A DNA stretch of 64,000 nt from CAZDRI01 sp964508055. Its GTDB lineage: Bacteria > Pseudomonadota > Gammaproteobacteria > PS1 > Pseudothioglobaceae. The notes below the pieces were generated by a model. The model was not told where the DNA came from. It was given only the letters and a program-made list of their open reading frames with translations, and made no database searches. The translations under genes were made by a program, and so were the position numbers. Position 1 is the stretch's first letter. Every line of letters starts with the position of its first letter. The DNA is taken from positions 4,568-68,567 of the forward strand of contig CAZDRI010000007.1 in NCBI GenBank assembly GCA_964508055.1, in the 5' to 3' direction. Below are positions 34,846 to 43,465 of the stretch, in pieces.

Positions 34846-35802
34846 TTAATTAAATAAAGAGCTTACAGATTCCTCTAAACCGATGCGTTTTATTATTTCT
34901 GCTAAAGTATTAGCAATTGAAAGCTGTCTTATTTTATTTGATTTTTTTGCATTTTCACTTAAGGGTATAGAATTAGTTACAACTAATTCATCTAATTGAG
35001 AATTATTAATATTATCTATTGCCGCCCCTGATAACACAGGATGAGTAGCGTATGCTACAACTTTTTTGGCATTTTTACCTTTTAATACATTAGCAGCATG
35101 ACACAGTGTACCTGCAGTATCTACCATGTCGTCTACTAAAATACAAGTTCTGTCTTCAACCTCACCAATAACATTCATTACTGTAATTCTATTTGGTTCT
35201 GGTCTTCTTTTATCAATGATAACAAGTTCTGCATCGTTTAGTTTTTTAGCCATAGCCCTTGCTCTTACTACCCCCCCTACATCAGGAGATACAACAACAA
35301 CATTAGCATAATTTTTTTCTAAAATATCTTTGCTTAACATTGGAAATGCATAAATATTATCAACTGGAATATCAAAAAAACCTTGAATTTGATCAGCATG
35401 TAAATCTACAGTTAAAACTCTATCAATTCCTGCTGAACCAATCATTTGTGCTGCTAATTTTGCAGTTATAGGAACTCTTGACAAATATGAGCGCCTATCT
35501 TGCCTTGAATAACCAAAGTATGGGATAACAGCAGTAATTCTCTTAGCGGATGCTCTTTTTAATGCATCAACTATTATTAATAACTCCATTAGATTTTTAG
35601 CTGGTTTTGGCGGGCATGTAGGTTGAACAACAAAAACATCAAAGCCCCTCACATTTTCTAAGATTTCTACTCTTGATTCACCATCACTAAAGTAAGAAAT
35701 ATTAGCCCTACCTAAAGGTATGTTTAAGTTTTTAGTAATCTCATTAGCAAGCTCTTTATTTGAGTTACCGCTAAATATTTTAATAATTCTAGATAGTGAC
35801 AT
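34846..35802 (-). CDS. prs: ribose-phosphate pyrophosphokinase
   Basis: Makes PRPP from ribose-5-phosphate and ATP for nucleotide, histidine and tryptophan synthesis. The 318-residue protein has SGNSNKELANEI at the start, VVQPTCPPKPAKNLMELLI, the catalytic-lysine/flexible-loop region KRRPEPNRI and the PRPP-binding loop CILVDDMVDTAGT. The length is standard. It follows tRNA-Gln and ispE, a conserved gammaproteobacterial order. Confidence 0.97.
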   Translation of the reverse strand: MSLSRIIKIFSGNSNKELANEITKNLNIPLGRANISYFSDGESRVEILENVRGFDVFVVQPTCPPKPAKNLMELLIIVDALKRASAKRITAVIPYFGYSRQDRRSYLSRVPITAKLAAQMIGSAGIDRVLTVDLHADQIQGFFDIPVDNIYAFPMLSKDILEKNYANVVVVSPDVGGVVRARAMAKKLNDAELVIIDKRRPEPNRITVMNVIGEVEDRTCILVDDMVDTAGTLCHAANVLKGKNAKKVVAYATHPVLSGAAIDNINNSQLDELVVTNSIPLSENAKKSNKIRQLSIANTLAEIIKRIGLEESVSSLFN

Positions 35803-35831
35803 ATGTTTAATCTTTCATTCAAATAAAAAAA

Positions 35832-35906
35832 TGGCTGGGATGGCAGGATTCGAACCTGCGTGTGACGGGATCAAAACCCGTTGCCTTACCGCTTGGCGAC
35901 ATCCCA
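35832..35906 (-). tRNA. tRNA-Gln (anticodon TTG)
   Basis: On the minus strand the sequence folds as a cloverleaf: acceptor TGGGATG with CATCCCA, D arm GCC/GGC, anticodon stem ACGGG/CCCGT with loop TTTTGAT, and T arm GCAGG with TTCGAAT and CCTGC. The 3' CCA is encoded (TGG at 35832-35834 on the plus strand). The anticodon TTG reads CAA/CAG. Its 5' 21 bases overlap the end of ispE, so ispE and the tRNA cannot both be taken from one transcript without cutting the message. Confidence 0.97.
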
Positions 35907-36743
35907 ATAAATTGGTGATTTATCAATAGCTTTTTGAACATAACCATTCCATTTGCTTGGTATTTTTTTTAATGATTTCTCCGCTTCAATTCTTTTTTTA
36001 AACTCAATAAATACACAAGACCCTGTGCCAGATAATCTTGCTTCTCCTATATAATTTTCACAGTTATTTAGCCAGTCAAGTGCTTCTTTTATATCACTTT
36101 GAATACTAATAGCTGCTGTAAGACAATCGTTATGTAAATCTAAGTTATTTTGATAAAAGTTTGATATTTTCAACTCTTGAGGTGTCATTGTCAATGCTTG
36201 GTGAGAGAAAATTTCTTTAGTTGAAATAGATTTATTGCTAAAAATTAATAAAAAATAATTACTATTTGTTTTTATTGGCACTAATTTATCACCTATACCT
36301 TCTGCCCAAGCTGTTTTGCAATTAATAAAAACAGGAACATCCGCACCTAAACTCAGCCCAAGTTTCATTAATTCTTTTTTGCTTAAATTTATTTGCCATA
36401 ATTTATTTAATATAACTAAAGTTGTAGCACAGTTTGAGCTGCCGCCACCTAAACCTGCACCTATAGGGATTTTTTTATTTATCTTAATATCAGCACCTTT
36501 ATTAGTATTAGTGTATTTTTGTAGTAGTTTTGCAGCTTTTATAATTAAATCATCTTTTTCTTTTATATTTTCATTGCCTGATGTTCTTTTAACTTTGCCA
36601 TCATCTCTAATATTAAAATAAAGTTCATCATATAAATCTATTAATTGAAAAACTGTTTGTAAACTATGATAACCATCTTCTCTTTTATTAATAATATGCA
36701 AAAATAAATTTATCTTTGCAGGCGATAAATATTTTTTAGACAT
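35886..36743 (-). CDS. ispE: 4-diphosphocytidyl-2-C-methyl-D-erythritol kinase
   Basis: GHMP-family kinase of the MEP isoprenoid pathway. The 285-residue protein has PAKINLFLHI at the N-terminus, the ATP-binding PIGAGLGGGSSNCA near residue 92, and LSGTGSCVF near residue 247. It overlaps the upstream orn gene by eight bases. Its last codons (reading YWDVAKR and a TAA at 35886-35888) lie within the 5' part of tRNA-Gln. Length is normal, so the overlap does not look like truncation of an essential domain. Confidence 0.95.
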   Translation of the reverse strand: MSKKYLSPAKINLFLHIINKREDGYHSLQTVFQLIDLYDELYFNIRDDGKVKRTSGNENIKEKDDLIIKAAKLLQKYTNTNKGADIKINKKIPIGAGLGGGSSNCATTLVILNKLWQINLSKKELMKLGLSLGADVPVFINCKTAWAEGIGDKLVPIKTNSNYFLLIFSNKSISTKEIFSHQALTMTPQELKISNFYQNNLDLHNDCLTAAISIQSDIKEALDWLNNCENYIGEARLSGTGSCVFIEFKKRIEAEKSLKKIPSKWNGYVQKAIDKSPIYWDVAKR

Positions 36744-37302
36744 TAATAAAATGTTTACGATAAAATTTTAATTCATTAATTGAATCATAAATATCACTAA
36801 GAGCAAGATGAGATGATTCTTTGTTAGAATTTTTAATAATTTCACTTTTCCAGCGTTTTGCTAGCTCTTTTAAGGTGCTTACATCAATATGACGATAATG
36901 AAAATATTTTTCTAATTCTGGCATGTAGTTTGCTAAAAACCTCCTATCTTGACAAATACTATTGCCACACATAGGTGAGGTTTTTTTAGCGACATGTTTT
37001 TTAACAAAATCTAATATAATTTTTTCAGCTTGTTTTTCATTAATTTTTGACTCTCTTACTCTAGCAATAAGTCCAGACTTGGCATGCTGATTAGTATTCC
37101 ATTTGTCCATATTATTTAAAATCTTATCGTCTTGATAAATTGCTATAGAAGGGCTTTCATCTATCATATTTAAGTCTTTATCAGTAATAACACAAGCAAT
37201 TTCAATAATTACATCAGTGATAGGATTAAGACCTGACATCTCTAAGTCAATCCAAATAAGGTTTTTTTTATTTCTTAAACTGCTATTTTTAGCATTATTC
37301 AT
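36736..37302 (-). CDS. orn: oligoribonuclease
   Basis: DEDDh 3'-5' exoribonuclease that finishes RNA decay by cleaving very short oligoribonucleotides, including pGpG. The 188-residue protein shows the first exonuclease motif IWIDLEMSGLNP, the middle CGNSICQDRRFLANYMPELE segment (residues about 137-156) and the final SSHLALSDIYDSINEL containing the catalytic histidine and aspartate. It overlaps trpD by one base and ispE by eight. Confidence 0.96.
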   Translation of the reverse strand: MNNAKNSSLRNKKNLIWIDLEMSGLNPITDVIIEIACVITDKDLNMIDESPSIAIYQDDKILNNMDKWNTNQHAKSGLIARVRESKINEKQAEKIILDFVKKHVAKKTSPMCGNSICQDRRFLANYMPELEKYFHYRHIDVSTLKELAKRWKSEIIKNSNKESSHLALSDIYDSINELKFYRKHFINV

Positions 37303-38318
37303 TATGAATGACTCATTTTTATTAATTCTCTCAATTTAGCTAAAGCTTTTTTAGAATTTAAAATATCCATAGCTCTTGCAATTCCAGTATTTAAGTTATT
37401 TTCAATACCTGATACATAAATAGCAGCACCAGCATTTAATGCAATAATATCTTTATGAGCTCCATTTTCCCCATTAAATGCCGCTTTTATCATATCAAGG
37501 CTTTGGTGAACTGAGGAGCATTTAATTTCACTAATAGCAGATTTATTAATGTTAAATTGCTCAGGCTCAATTTGATACTCTGTTATTTTGCTGTTTTTAA
37601 GCTCAGCAATATAAGTTTTATCAGCTATGCTTATCTCATCCATTTTATCAGCAGAGTGCACTACTAATACATGTTCAGAACCTAATTCATTTAAAACATT
37701 TGCAATAGGGTTAATTAAATCTCTATCAAAAACACCTAATACTTGTTTTTTAGCTCCAGCAGGGTTAGTAAGAGGACCTAATATATTAAAGATAGTTTTT
37801 ACCCCCATATCACGCCGAGCAGTAATAGCGTATTTCATAGCTGAGTGATAAACTGGAGCAAACATAAAACCAATATTAATGTCGTTAATACATTTATTTA
37901 CAGTATCTAAGGGTGCATCAATTTTTACCCCTGCTAATTCTAAAATATCAGCACTACCAGACTTGCTAGATACAGACCTATTACCATGTTTTGCTACTTT
38001 TGCTCCAGCGGCTGCTGCAACAATAGCACTAGCAGTTGATATATTAAAAGTATTAGTGTTATCGCCACCAGTACCGCAAGTATCAATAAGATTGTTTTTA
38101 TCAACCACATCTAATTTTGCTGATAGTTTGCGCATAACTTTTACAGCAGATACTATTTCATCAATTGTCTCACCTTTCATTGCTAATGCTATTAAAAATC
38201 CAGCTATTTGCGCATCAGTTGTTTCTCCAGTCATAATATCATTCATAATATTTAACATATCATCAGCGTTTAAGTTTTTATGACTCATAAGAGTTTTTAT
38301 TGCTTGTTTTATATTCAT
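37302..38318 (-). CDS. trpD: anthranilate phosphoribosyltransferase
   Basis: Second step of tryptophan synthesis: transfers phosphoribose from PRPP to anthranilate. The 338-residue protein has DTCGTGGDNTNTFNISTASA (the PRPP/Mg site, residues about 80-99), KHGNRSVSSKSGSADILE and a conserved FNILGPLTNPA. No other trp gene adjoins it, so the pathway genes are scattered. It is divergent from the MoxR gene across 241 bases, which I read as a plain two-way promoter region. Confidence 0.96.
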   Translation of the reverse strand: MNIKQAIKTLMSHKNLNADDMLNIMNDIMTGETTDAQIAGFLIALAMKGETIDEIVSAVKVMRKLSAKLDVVDKNNLIDTCGTGGDNTNTFNISTASAIVAAAAGAKVAKHGNRSVSSKSGSADILELAGVKIDAPLDTVNKCINDINIGFMFAPVYHSAMKYAITARRDMGVKTIFNILGPLTNPAGAKKQVLGVFDRDLINPIANVLNELGSEHVLVVHSADKMDEISIADKTYIAELKNSKITEYQIEPEQFNINKSAISEIKCSSVHQSLDMIKAAFNGENGAHKDIIALNAGAAIYVSGIENNLNTGIARAMDILNSKKALAKLRELIKMSHS

Positions 38319-38559
38319 TAATTATTTATAAAAAGTAACTTGAAGGACATTATATAATATTACACATATAGCTATTCAGTATTGTAGAAAACATATATAA
38401 CCATATAAAAAACTATTGGAATTACATTTTTTGCACTTATGCAGTAGTTTTATATTAATTTGATTAACTATATAAAAAGTTTTCTATATTAGATACATAC
38501 AAAAAGGATAAACATCAACTCTAACAAGGTAAAATACACTTTATTTTTTACTCAAGAAA

Positions 38560-39525
38560 ATGGATTATCAAAATACATTTGCAGAATTAGGTAAGCACAT
38601 AAATAGGAGGATTGTTGGTCAAGAACATTTAATTAAGCAAATGTTAATTGCTATTTTATCTGACGGTCATCTATTAGTTGAAGGACCTCCAGGTCTTGCA
38701 AAAACAACTGCAATTAAAACCCTAGCTCAAGCTATTGATGCAAATTTTCATAGAATACAATTTACTCCTGATTTATTACCAGCAGATTTAACTGGCACAG
38801 ATATTTATAAAATAGAAGAATCTCGCTTTGAATTTCAAAAAGGTCCCATTTTTCATAATCTTATATTAGCAGACGAAATTAACCGTTCTCCTGCTAAAGT
38901 TCAATCAGCTCTTTTAGAAGCTATGGAAGAAAAACAAATCACTGTTGGACATTCATCATATGAACTTCCAAAGTTATTTTTAGTAATGGCTACTCAAAAC
39001 CCTATTGAACAAGAGGGAACGTATCCACTGCCAGAAGCTCAATTAGATAGATTTTTATTTCATGTAGAAATTGATTATCCTAATATCAAACATGAAAGAG
39101 AGATTTTAAATATTGCAAGAAATGAAACTTGGGGTGATAGTAAAAAATATCTAACAGATAATCTTTTATCACAAGAGAATTTATTTAATACAAGAGCTGA
39201 GATTGGCAAAATTTTTATGAATGAAGATGTTGAAGAATATTTGTTACAGTTAATTAACGCAACAAGAAACCCTAAGCTTTATAGTGAGAATTTAGCAGAA
39301 TATATTGAATATGCAGTAAGTCCAAGAGCTACAATAGCATTGGAAAAGACATCTAAAGCTCATGCTTTTTTAAGTAATCGTGATTATGTAACTCCAGAAG
39401 ATTTAAGGTCTGTTATTTTTGATGTGTTTAGACATCGTTTGATTTTAAGTTTTAAAGCAGAAACTAAAGGAATTACTAAAAATCAGGCAATTGAAGAATT
39501 ACTAAACTCTGTACCTAGCCCCTAA
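38560..39525 (+). CDS. MoxR family AAA+ ATPase
   Basis: AAA+ ATPase of 321 residues. Walker A is EGPPGLAKTT, Walker B is LILADEINRSPAKVQSALLEAMEE, and ATQNPIEQEGTYPLPEAQLDRF holds the sensor region of the MoxR class (positions about 145-166). MoxR proteins act with VWA-domain and DUF58 partners in metal insertion, cell-envelope stress or methanol-dehydrogenase maturation. Here the usual DUF58/VWA genes do not follow; the next gene is convergent. The protein's target is therefore unknown. Confidence 0.9.
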   Translation: MDYQNTFAELGKHINRRIVGQEHLIKQMLIAILSDGHLLVEGPPGLAKTTAIKTLAQAIDANFHRIQFTPDLLPADLTGTDIYKIEESRFEFQKGPIFHNLILADEINRSPAKVQSALLEAMEEKQITVGHSSYELPKLFLVMATQNPIEQEGTYPLPEAQLDRFLFHVEIDYPNIKHEREILNIARNETWGDSKKYLTDNLLSQENLFNTRAEIGKIFMNEDVEEYLLQLINATRNPKLYSENLAEYIEYAVSPRATIALEKTSKAHAFLSNRDYVTPEDLRSVIFDVFRHRLILSFKAETKGITKNQAIEELLNSVPSP

Positions 39526-39590
39526 AACACCAAGCATTGGATATTGTTTTAAAAATCAATAATTTATAAAACTCTCTTCCTAAATTTTAT

Positions 39591-40550
39591 TTACCTAACA
39601 TTTATATTATCAGTAATTAAGTTTTTAATAATAATATTAGCCATACTTTCAGCTGTTAAAGTAGTTAATTCTTCTAATAGTGTTTTTTCTTTTTTATATT
39701 CAATTCTAGTTTTAACTCCTATTTTTTGAATAGCAACAAAATTAGCATCGCCAATACCATCAATTAACCCTAATTTAACACCTTTATCGCCCAACCATAC
39801 TAAGCCTGAGAATAAATCTTTATTATTAACTAATTTATTTTTTCTGCCATTTTTTACAGCTGTAATAAAGTTTGTATGGGTTTTATCTAAAATTTCTTTT
39901 TTAATATGTTTAACAATTTTTTCATCTTCTTTACTAAAAGGGTCTAAAAATCCTTTATATTCTCCTGCCACATAAAGTCTTCTTTCAATTCCTAGTTTTT
40001 TCATAGCATCTACTGCTCCGAAACTACTCATAATTACCCCTATTGAACCTACTATTGATGATTTATCAGCATAAATTTCATCTGCTACTGCTGCAATAAA
40101 ATAACACCCTGAGACACAGATATCATCTATTACTACATAAAGTTTTTTGTTATATTGTTTTTTTAAAATATTAATACCTTTATAAATCTTATTAGCTTGT
40201 ACTGGAGACCCCCCTGGAGAGTTAAGTCTTAATATCACACCTTTGGAATTACTATCTTTAAATGCTTTTGATAATAATTTTAAACTTTCATCAGCACTAA
40301 TAGCTCCATCTTGTTCTATTACTCCAGAGAGTATAACTTCTGCTGCAAAAGGCTTTTCTTTTTTGATTGCCATATCAAGCATATCAGTTTCTTCTATGTT
40401 TACATAAGTAATAAATCCTATATAACTTAAAAGTATTAATGTTAAAAATATTCTCCAACGCCTTCTTGATTTATTTTGCTTAATTAACTCTTTTGATATT
40501 AATGCTAATTCTTTAATTGCTTGAGTTTCGTTTTTATTTTCTTCTATCAC
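39591..40550 (-). CDS. sppA: signal peptide peptidase SppA-type serine protease (S49)
   Basis: Membrane-anchored S49 protease thought to degrade cleaved signal peptides. The 319-residue protein has a short basic cytoplasmic leader, one membrane helix near residues 33-50, then the protease domain. The family motif SPGGSP is near residue 111. The likely nucleophile is Ser147 (CVSGCYFIAA) and the general base Lys199 (EYKG). It is the short single-domain form, unlike the doubled E. coli SppA. It is divergent from ccmA with only 24 bases between start codons. Confidence 0.9.
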   Translation of the reverse strand: MIEENKNETQAIKELALISKELIKQNKSRRRWRIFLTLILLSYIGFITYVNIEETDMLDMAIKKEKPFAAEVILSGVIEQDGAISADESLKLLSKAFKDSNSKGVILRLNSPGGSPVQANKIYKGINILKKQYNKKLYVVIDDICVSGCYFIAAVADEIYADKSSIVGSIGVIMSSFGAVDAMKKLGIERRLYVAGEYKGFLDPFSKEDEKIVKHIKKEILDKTHTNFITAVKNGRKNKLVNNKDLFSGLVWLGDKGVKLGLIDGIGDANFVAIQKIGVKTRIEYKKEKTLLEELTTLTAESMANIIIKNLITDNINVR

Positions 40551-40574
40551 TTTTTTTCTCTAAAATATACACTT

Positions 40575-41180
40575 ATGAATCTATTATCCGTAACAAACCT
40601 TGAATGTCAAAAAGGCTTTAATTTACTGTTTAAAAACTTAAGTTTTTCACTGCAAAGAGGTGATATTTTACGCATTATAGGCGCTAATGGCTGCGGAAAA
40701 ACTTCATTACTAAAAATTGTTGCTGGTCTAAATTCTTATGAAAAAGGTGAAATATTATATAAAAACAAAAAAACTAACTCCAGTAATTATTTTGAAAAAT
40801 CTTATTATTTAGGTCATTCTCATGCAATAAGCAAGGTTTTAACAGTTTATGAAAATTTAGAATTTTTAGTTAGTTTAAAACAAAAAATAAAAAAAAAGAA
40901 ACTTTTATCCGCTTTAGAAAGTGTAGGTCTAAAGCATTATAAAAATGAAAGATGCACTTATCTTTCAGCTGGTCAAAAAAGACGAATATTAATTGCAAGT
41001 TTGTTTGTTATAGACTTAAAGCTATGGATATTAGATGAGCCTTTTACTTCACTTGATATTGATGGTATTGAAATAGTTGAAAATCTAATTAATAATCATG
41101 CAAAAAATGGAGGTGTCTGTATTTTCACCTCTCATCAAGAGCCTAGTTTATTTAAAATAAATAAAAGTATCACTTTATGA
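40575..41180 (+). CDS. ccmA: haem exporter ATP-binding protein CcmA
   Basis: ATPase of the CcmABCD complex that loads haem for cytochrome c maturation. The 201-residue product has Walker A (GANGCGKTS), signature YLSAGQKRR (the AGQ form is typical of CcmA) and Walker B (LWILDEPFTSLD). I place the start at the ATG at 40575 (MNLLSVTNL); a longer frame at 40521 would overlap sppA and adds unrelated residues. It overlaps ccmB by four bases. The multihaem and dihaem cytochromes at 45243-48718 need this pathway. Confidence 0.95.
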   Translation: MNLLSVTNLECQKGFNLLFKNLSFSLQRGDILRIIGANGCGKTSLLKIVAGLNSYEKGEILYKNKKTNSSNYFEKSYYLGHSHAISKVLTVYENLEFLVSLKQKIKKKKLLSALESVGLKHYKNERCTYLSAGQKRRILIASLFVIDLKLWILDEPFTSLDIDGIEIVENLINNHAKNGGVCIFTSHQEPSLFKINKSITL

Positions 41181-41842
41181 ATGTATTTGCTACAACACTA
41201 AAAAGAGAAATAAAAATTGCACTTAGGATGCCTAGCAATATAATAAATCCTATATTGTTTTTTGCAATAGCTATATCTATATTTCCATTAGCAATTAGCC
41301 CAAAAGCTACAATTCTTATGCAAATAGCACCCGGAATAATCTGGGTTGCAGCAATCTTAGCAGTATTATTATCATTGCATACTATATTTTATTACGATTA
41401 TGAAAATGGTGTTTTAGAGCAGATTGTCTTAAGTAAAAAGCCATTAGCACTTTTTGTGCTAGCTAAAATTAGTGCGCATTGGCTATTAACAGGACTACCT
41501 ATAATTTTAATATCACCGCTATTAGCAAATTTTTTATTCTTAGATGATAAAAGTATCCAAATATTAATGCTTAGCCTTTTAGTTGGCACTCCTATTTTAA
41601 GTTTGATAGGGGCAGTGGGAGCAGCATTAATAGTTGGTATAAATAATTCAGGTATGCTTTTAACTTTGATTATTATACCTCTTTATGTGCCTATTTTAAT
41701 TTTTGCAACAAGTGCAGTAAGTGAGGCTCAATCAGGTTTTAATATAAGTGGACACTTTTATTTTTTGTCTGCAATATTAGTTTTAAGTGCAACTTTAGCA
41801 CCATTTATTAGTAGTTTATCTTTGAAAATTAGTTTAGAATAG
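41177..41842 (+). CDS. ccmB: haem exporter permease CcmB
   Basis: Inner-membrane subunit of the cytochrome c maturation ABC complex, 221 residues with about six hydrophobic helices. Typical CcmB features are the REIKIALR start, GIIWVAAILAVLLSLHTIF and the LTGLPIILISPLLANF segment. It follows ccmA with a four-base overlap. ccmC, ccmD and the rest of the ccm genes do not follow and must be elsewhere. Confidence 0.94.
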   Translation: MNVFATTLKREIKIALRMPSNIINPILFFAIAISIFPLAISPKATILMQIAPGIIWVAAILAVLLSLHTIFYYDYENGVLEQIVLSKKPLALFVLAKISAHWLLTGLPIILISPLLANFLFLDDKSIQILMLSLLVGTPILSLIGAVGAALIVGINNSGMLLTLIIIPLYVPILIFATSAVSEAQSGFNISGHFYFLSAILVLSATLAPFISSLSLKISLE

Positions 41843-41868
41843 TAAGATTTGAATTTATGGAAGTAAAA

Positions 41869-42576
41869 ATGTCTCAAATAGAAAATGATACAAACCTACA
41901 TAAAGAAAATGAAACTCCACTTAATGTAAATAAAATAAATGATAAAAAAACAAATGAATATATCCGTTTTTATAGCCACTCATTAATTTTTTATTTTTGG
42001 CCGATTTGGTTTTTTTGCCTTATTTTTTATGCATTAATTAATTTAAATATCAATATCCCTTATATAACTTATGGTAATATTTTTACCCTAATATTATTTT
42101 TAACAATATTTATTACTACAATAAGCATAAGAGGACTATGGGCTATTTTATTTGCAACAGTTATTATTATTGCTTTTCTTTTATTAAAAAGTTATGACAT
42201 GCTTGGTACAATATTTAGACTTTTAACTGAGATAAATATAGAAATAAGCAATGAATTTTATTTAATATTTGGGATACCTCTTTTTATAATATGGCTACTA
42301 GCAGTATTTGTTTATGATAGAAGGAGATATGTAAGAGTTTATCCTCATATGATAGAAATAGTAAGAGAAATTGGTGAAGGTGCAAAAAGTTTTGAAGTTA
42401 CAGGCATGACTTTTCAAAAGAAAAGAGACAATTTTGCTATGCATTGGTTGTTAGGCTTTGGCTCTGGTGATTTACTTATAACTACTGGAGTTGGTTCACA
42501 AAAAGAAATTTACATATTTAATGTTTTAAGGGTTGCAAATAAAATTAAGACTATGTATAAAACATTAAACAATTAA
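41869..42576 (+). CDS. membrane protein of unknown function with C-terminal PH-like region
   Basis: About 235 residues. A polar asparagine/lysine-rich leader (about 35 residues) precedes four hydrophobic helices (roughly residues 40-155). A hydrophilic C-terminal part follows (DRRRYVRVYPHMIEIVREIG to the end), which looks like a small beta-rich PH-like domain. I do not recognise the family. Two starts are possible: ATG at 41857 and ATG at 41869; the second has GGAAG five bases upstream. It lies 26 bases after ccmB and 20 before the first ppk2, so it may be co-transcribed with either. Confidence 0.6.
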   Translation: MSQIENDTNLHKENETPLNVNKINDKKTNEYIRFYSHSLIFYFWPIWFFCLIFYALINLNINIPYITYGNIFTLILFLTIFITTISIRGLWAILFATVIIIAFLLLKSYDMLGTIFRLLTEINIEISNEFYLIFGIPLFIIWLLAVFVYDRRRYVRVYPHMIEIVREIGEGAKSFEVTGMTFQKKRDNFAMHWLLGFGSGDLLITTGVGSQKEIYIFNVLRVANKIKTMYKTLNN

Positions 42577-42596
42577 ACTTTATTTAAGAGGTAATT

Positions 42597-43454
42597 GTGG
42601 AAGAACAAACTATTAATACAATAACTAAAGAAGATTTAAAGGTAAAAACTAAAGCAGAGTTAATTGAAAAACTTGAAACAAGAGGCTTTTCATGTAATAG
42701 TGCTATAAATAATGCTAATTATGAAAAAGAACTTTATTATCTACAAGTAGAGTTAAACAAACTTCAAAGTTGGATAAAGAAAAATAATAAAAGAGTTATT
42801 ATTATCTGTGAAGGGCGTGATGCCTCAGGAAAAGGTGGGTTTATTCGCCGTTTTATGGAGCGTGTGAATCCAAGATTTGTCCGTTTAGTTGCCCTTAATA
42901 AGCCAACAGATGTAGAGAGAGGTCAGTGGTATTTTCAACGCTACATTAAAGAATTGGCAAATTCTGGAGAGATAGTATTATTTGATAGAAGTTGGTATAA
43001 TCGTGCTGTAGTAGAACCTGTTATGGGGTTTTGCACTAAAAAGCAATATGAACAGCATATGTATCAAGTACCAGAGTTTGAGTATATGTTAACTGAAAGT
43101 GGGATTAACATTATTAAATTTTGGTTTTCAATAACTAAAGAAGAGCAAAGCAAAAGATTTCATTCTAGGCTCACAACTGAACTTAAAAAATGGAAACTTA
43201 GTCCAGTAGACCGTGAATCGCAAAATATGTGGGATATATATACTGAATATAAAGAAAATATGTTTAGTAGAACTCATACTGCATATTGCCCTTGGACAAT
43301 TATAAAAACTAATAGAAAGAAAACTGCTAGGTTAGAAAGTATAAGACATATTCTATCTTTGTTTGATTATGATGGTAAAAATGAAAGCGAAATACAAATA
43401 ATGCCTGACCCAAATGTTGCGCTACGCTATCATCGTTCAATTTTTGTTGATTAA
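42597..43454 (+). CDS. ppk2: polyphosphate kinase 2, first tandem copy
   Basis: PPK2-family enzyme that moves phosphate between polyphosphate and nucleotides. The 285-residue protein has Walker A CEGRDASGKGG (residues 71-81), the conserved NPRFVRLVALNKPT lid-preceding segment, WYFQRY and Walker B FDRSWYNRA. Length and motifs fit class I, which uses nucleoside diphosphates. The start is a GTG with AAGAGG five bases upstream. It stands next to a second PPK2 gene with roughly half its residues identical by eye. Confidence 0.92.
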   Translation: MEEQTINTITKEDLKVKTKAELIEKLETRGFSCNSAINNANYEKELYYLQVELNKLQSWIKKNNKRVIIICEGRDASGKGGFIRRFMERVNPRFVRLVALNKPTDVERGQWYFQRYIKELANSGEIVLFDRSWYNRAVVEPVMGFCTKKQYEQHMYQVPEFEYMLTESGINIIKFWFSITKEEQSKRFHSRLTTELKKWKLSPVDRESQNMWDIYTEYKENMFSRTHTAYCPWTIIKTNRKKTARLESIRHILSLFDYDGKNESEIQIMPDPNVALRYHRSIFVD

Positions 43455-43465
43455 TTGGAAAAAAA

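Noticed and set aside
40521..40574. Longer ccmA start
   Set aside because: It would overlap the divergent sppA start and add a hydrophobic stretch not found in CcmA; the ATG at 40575 gives the normal N-terminus.
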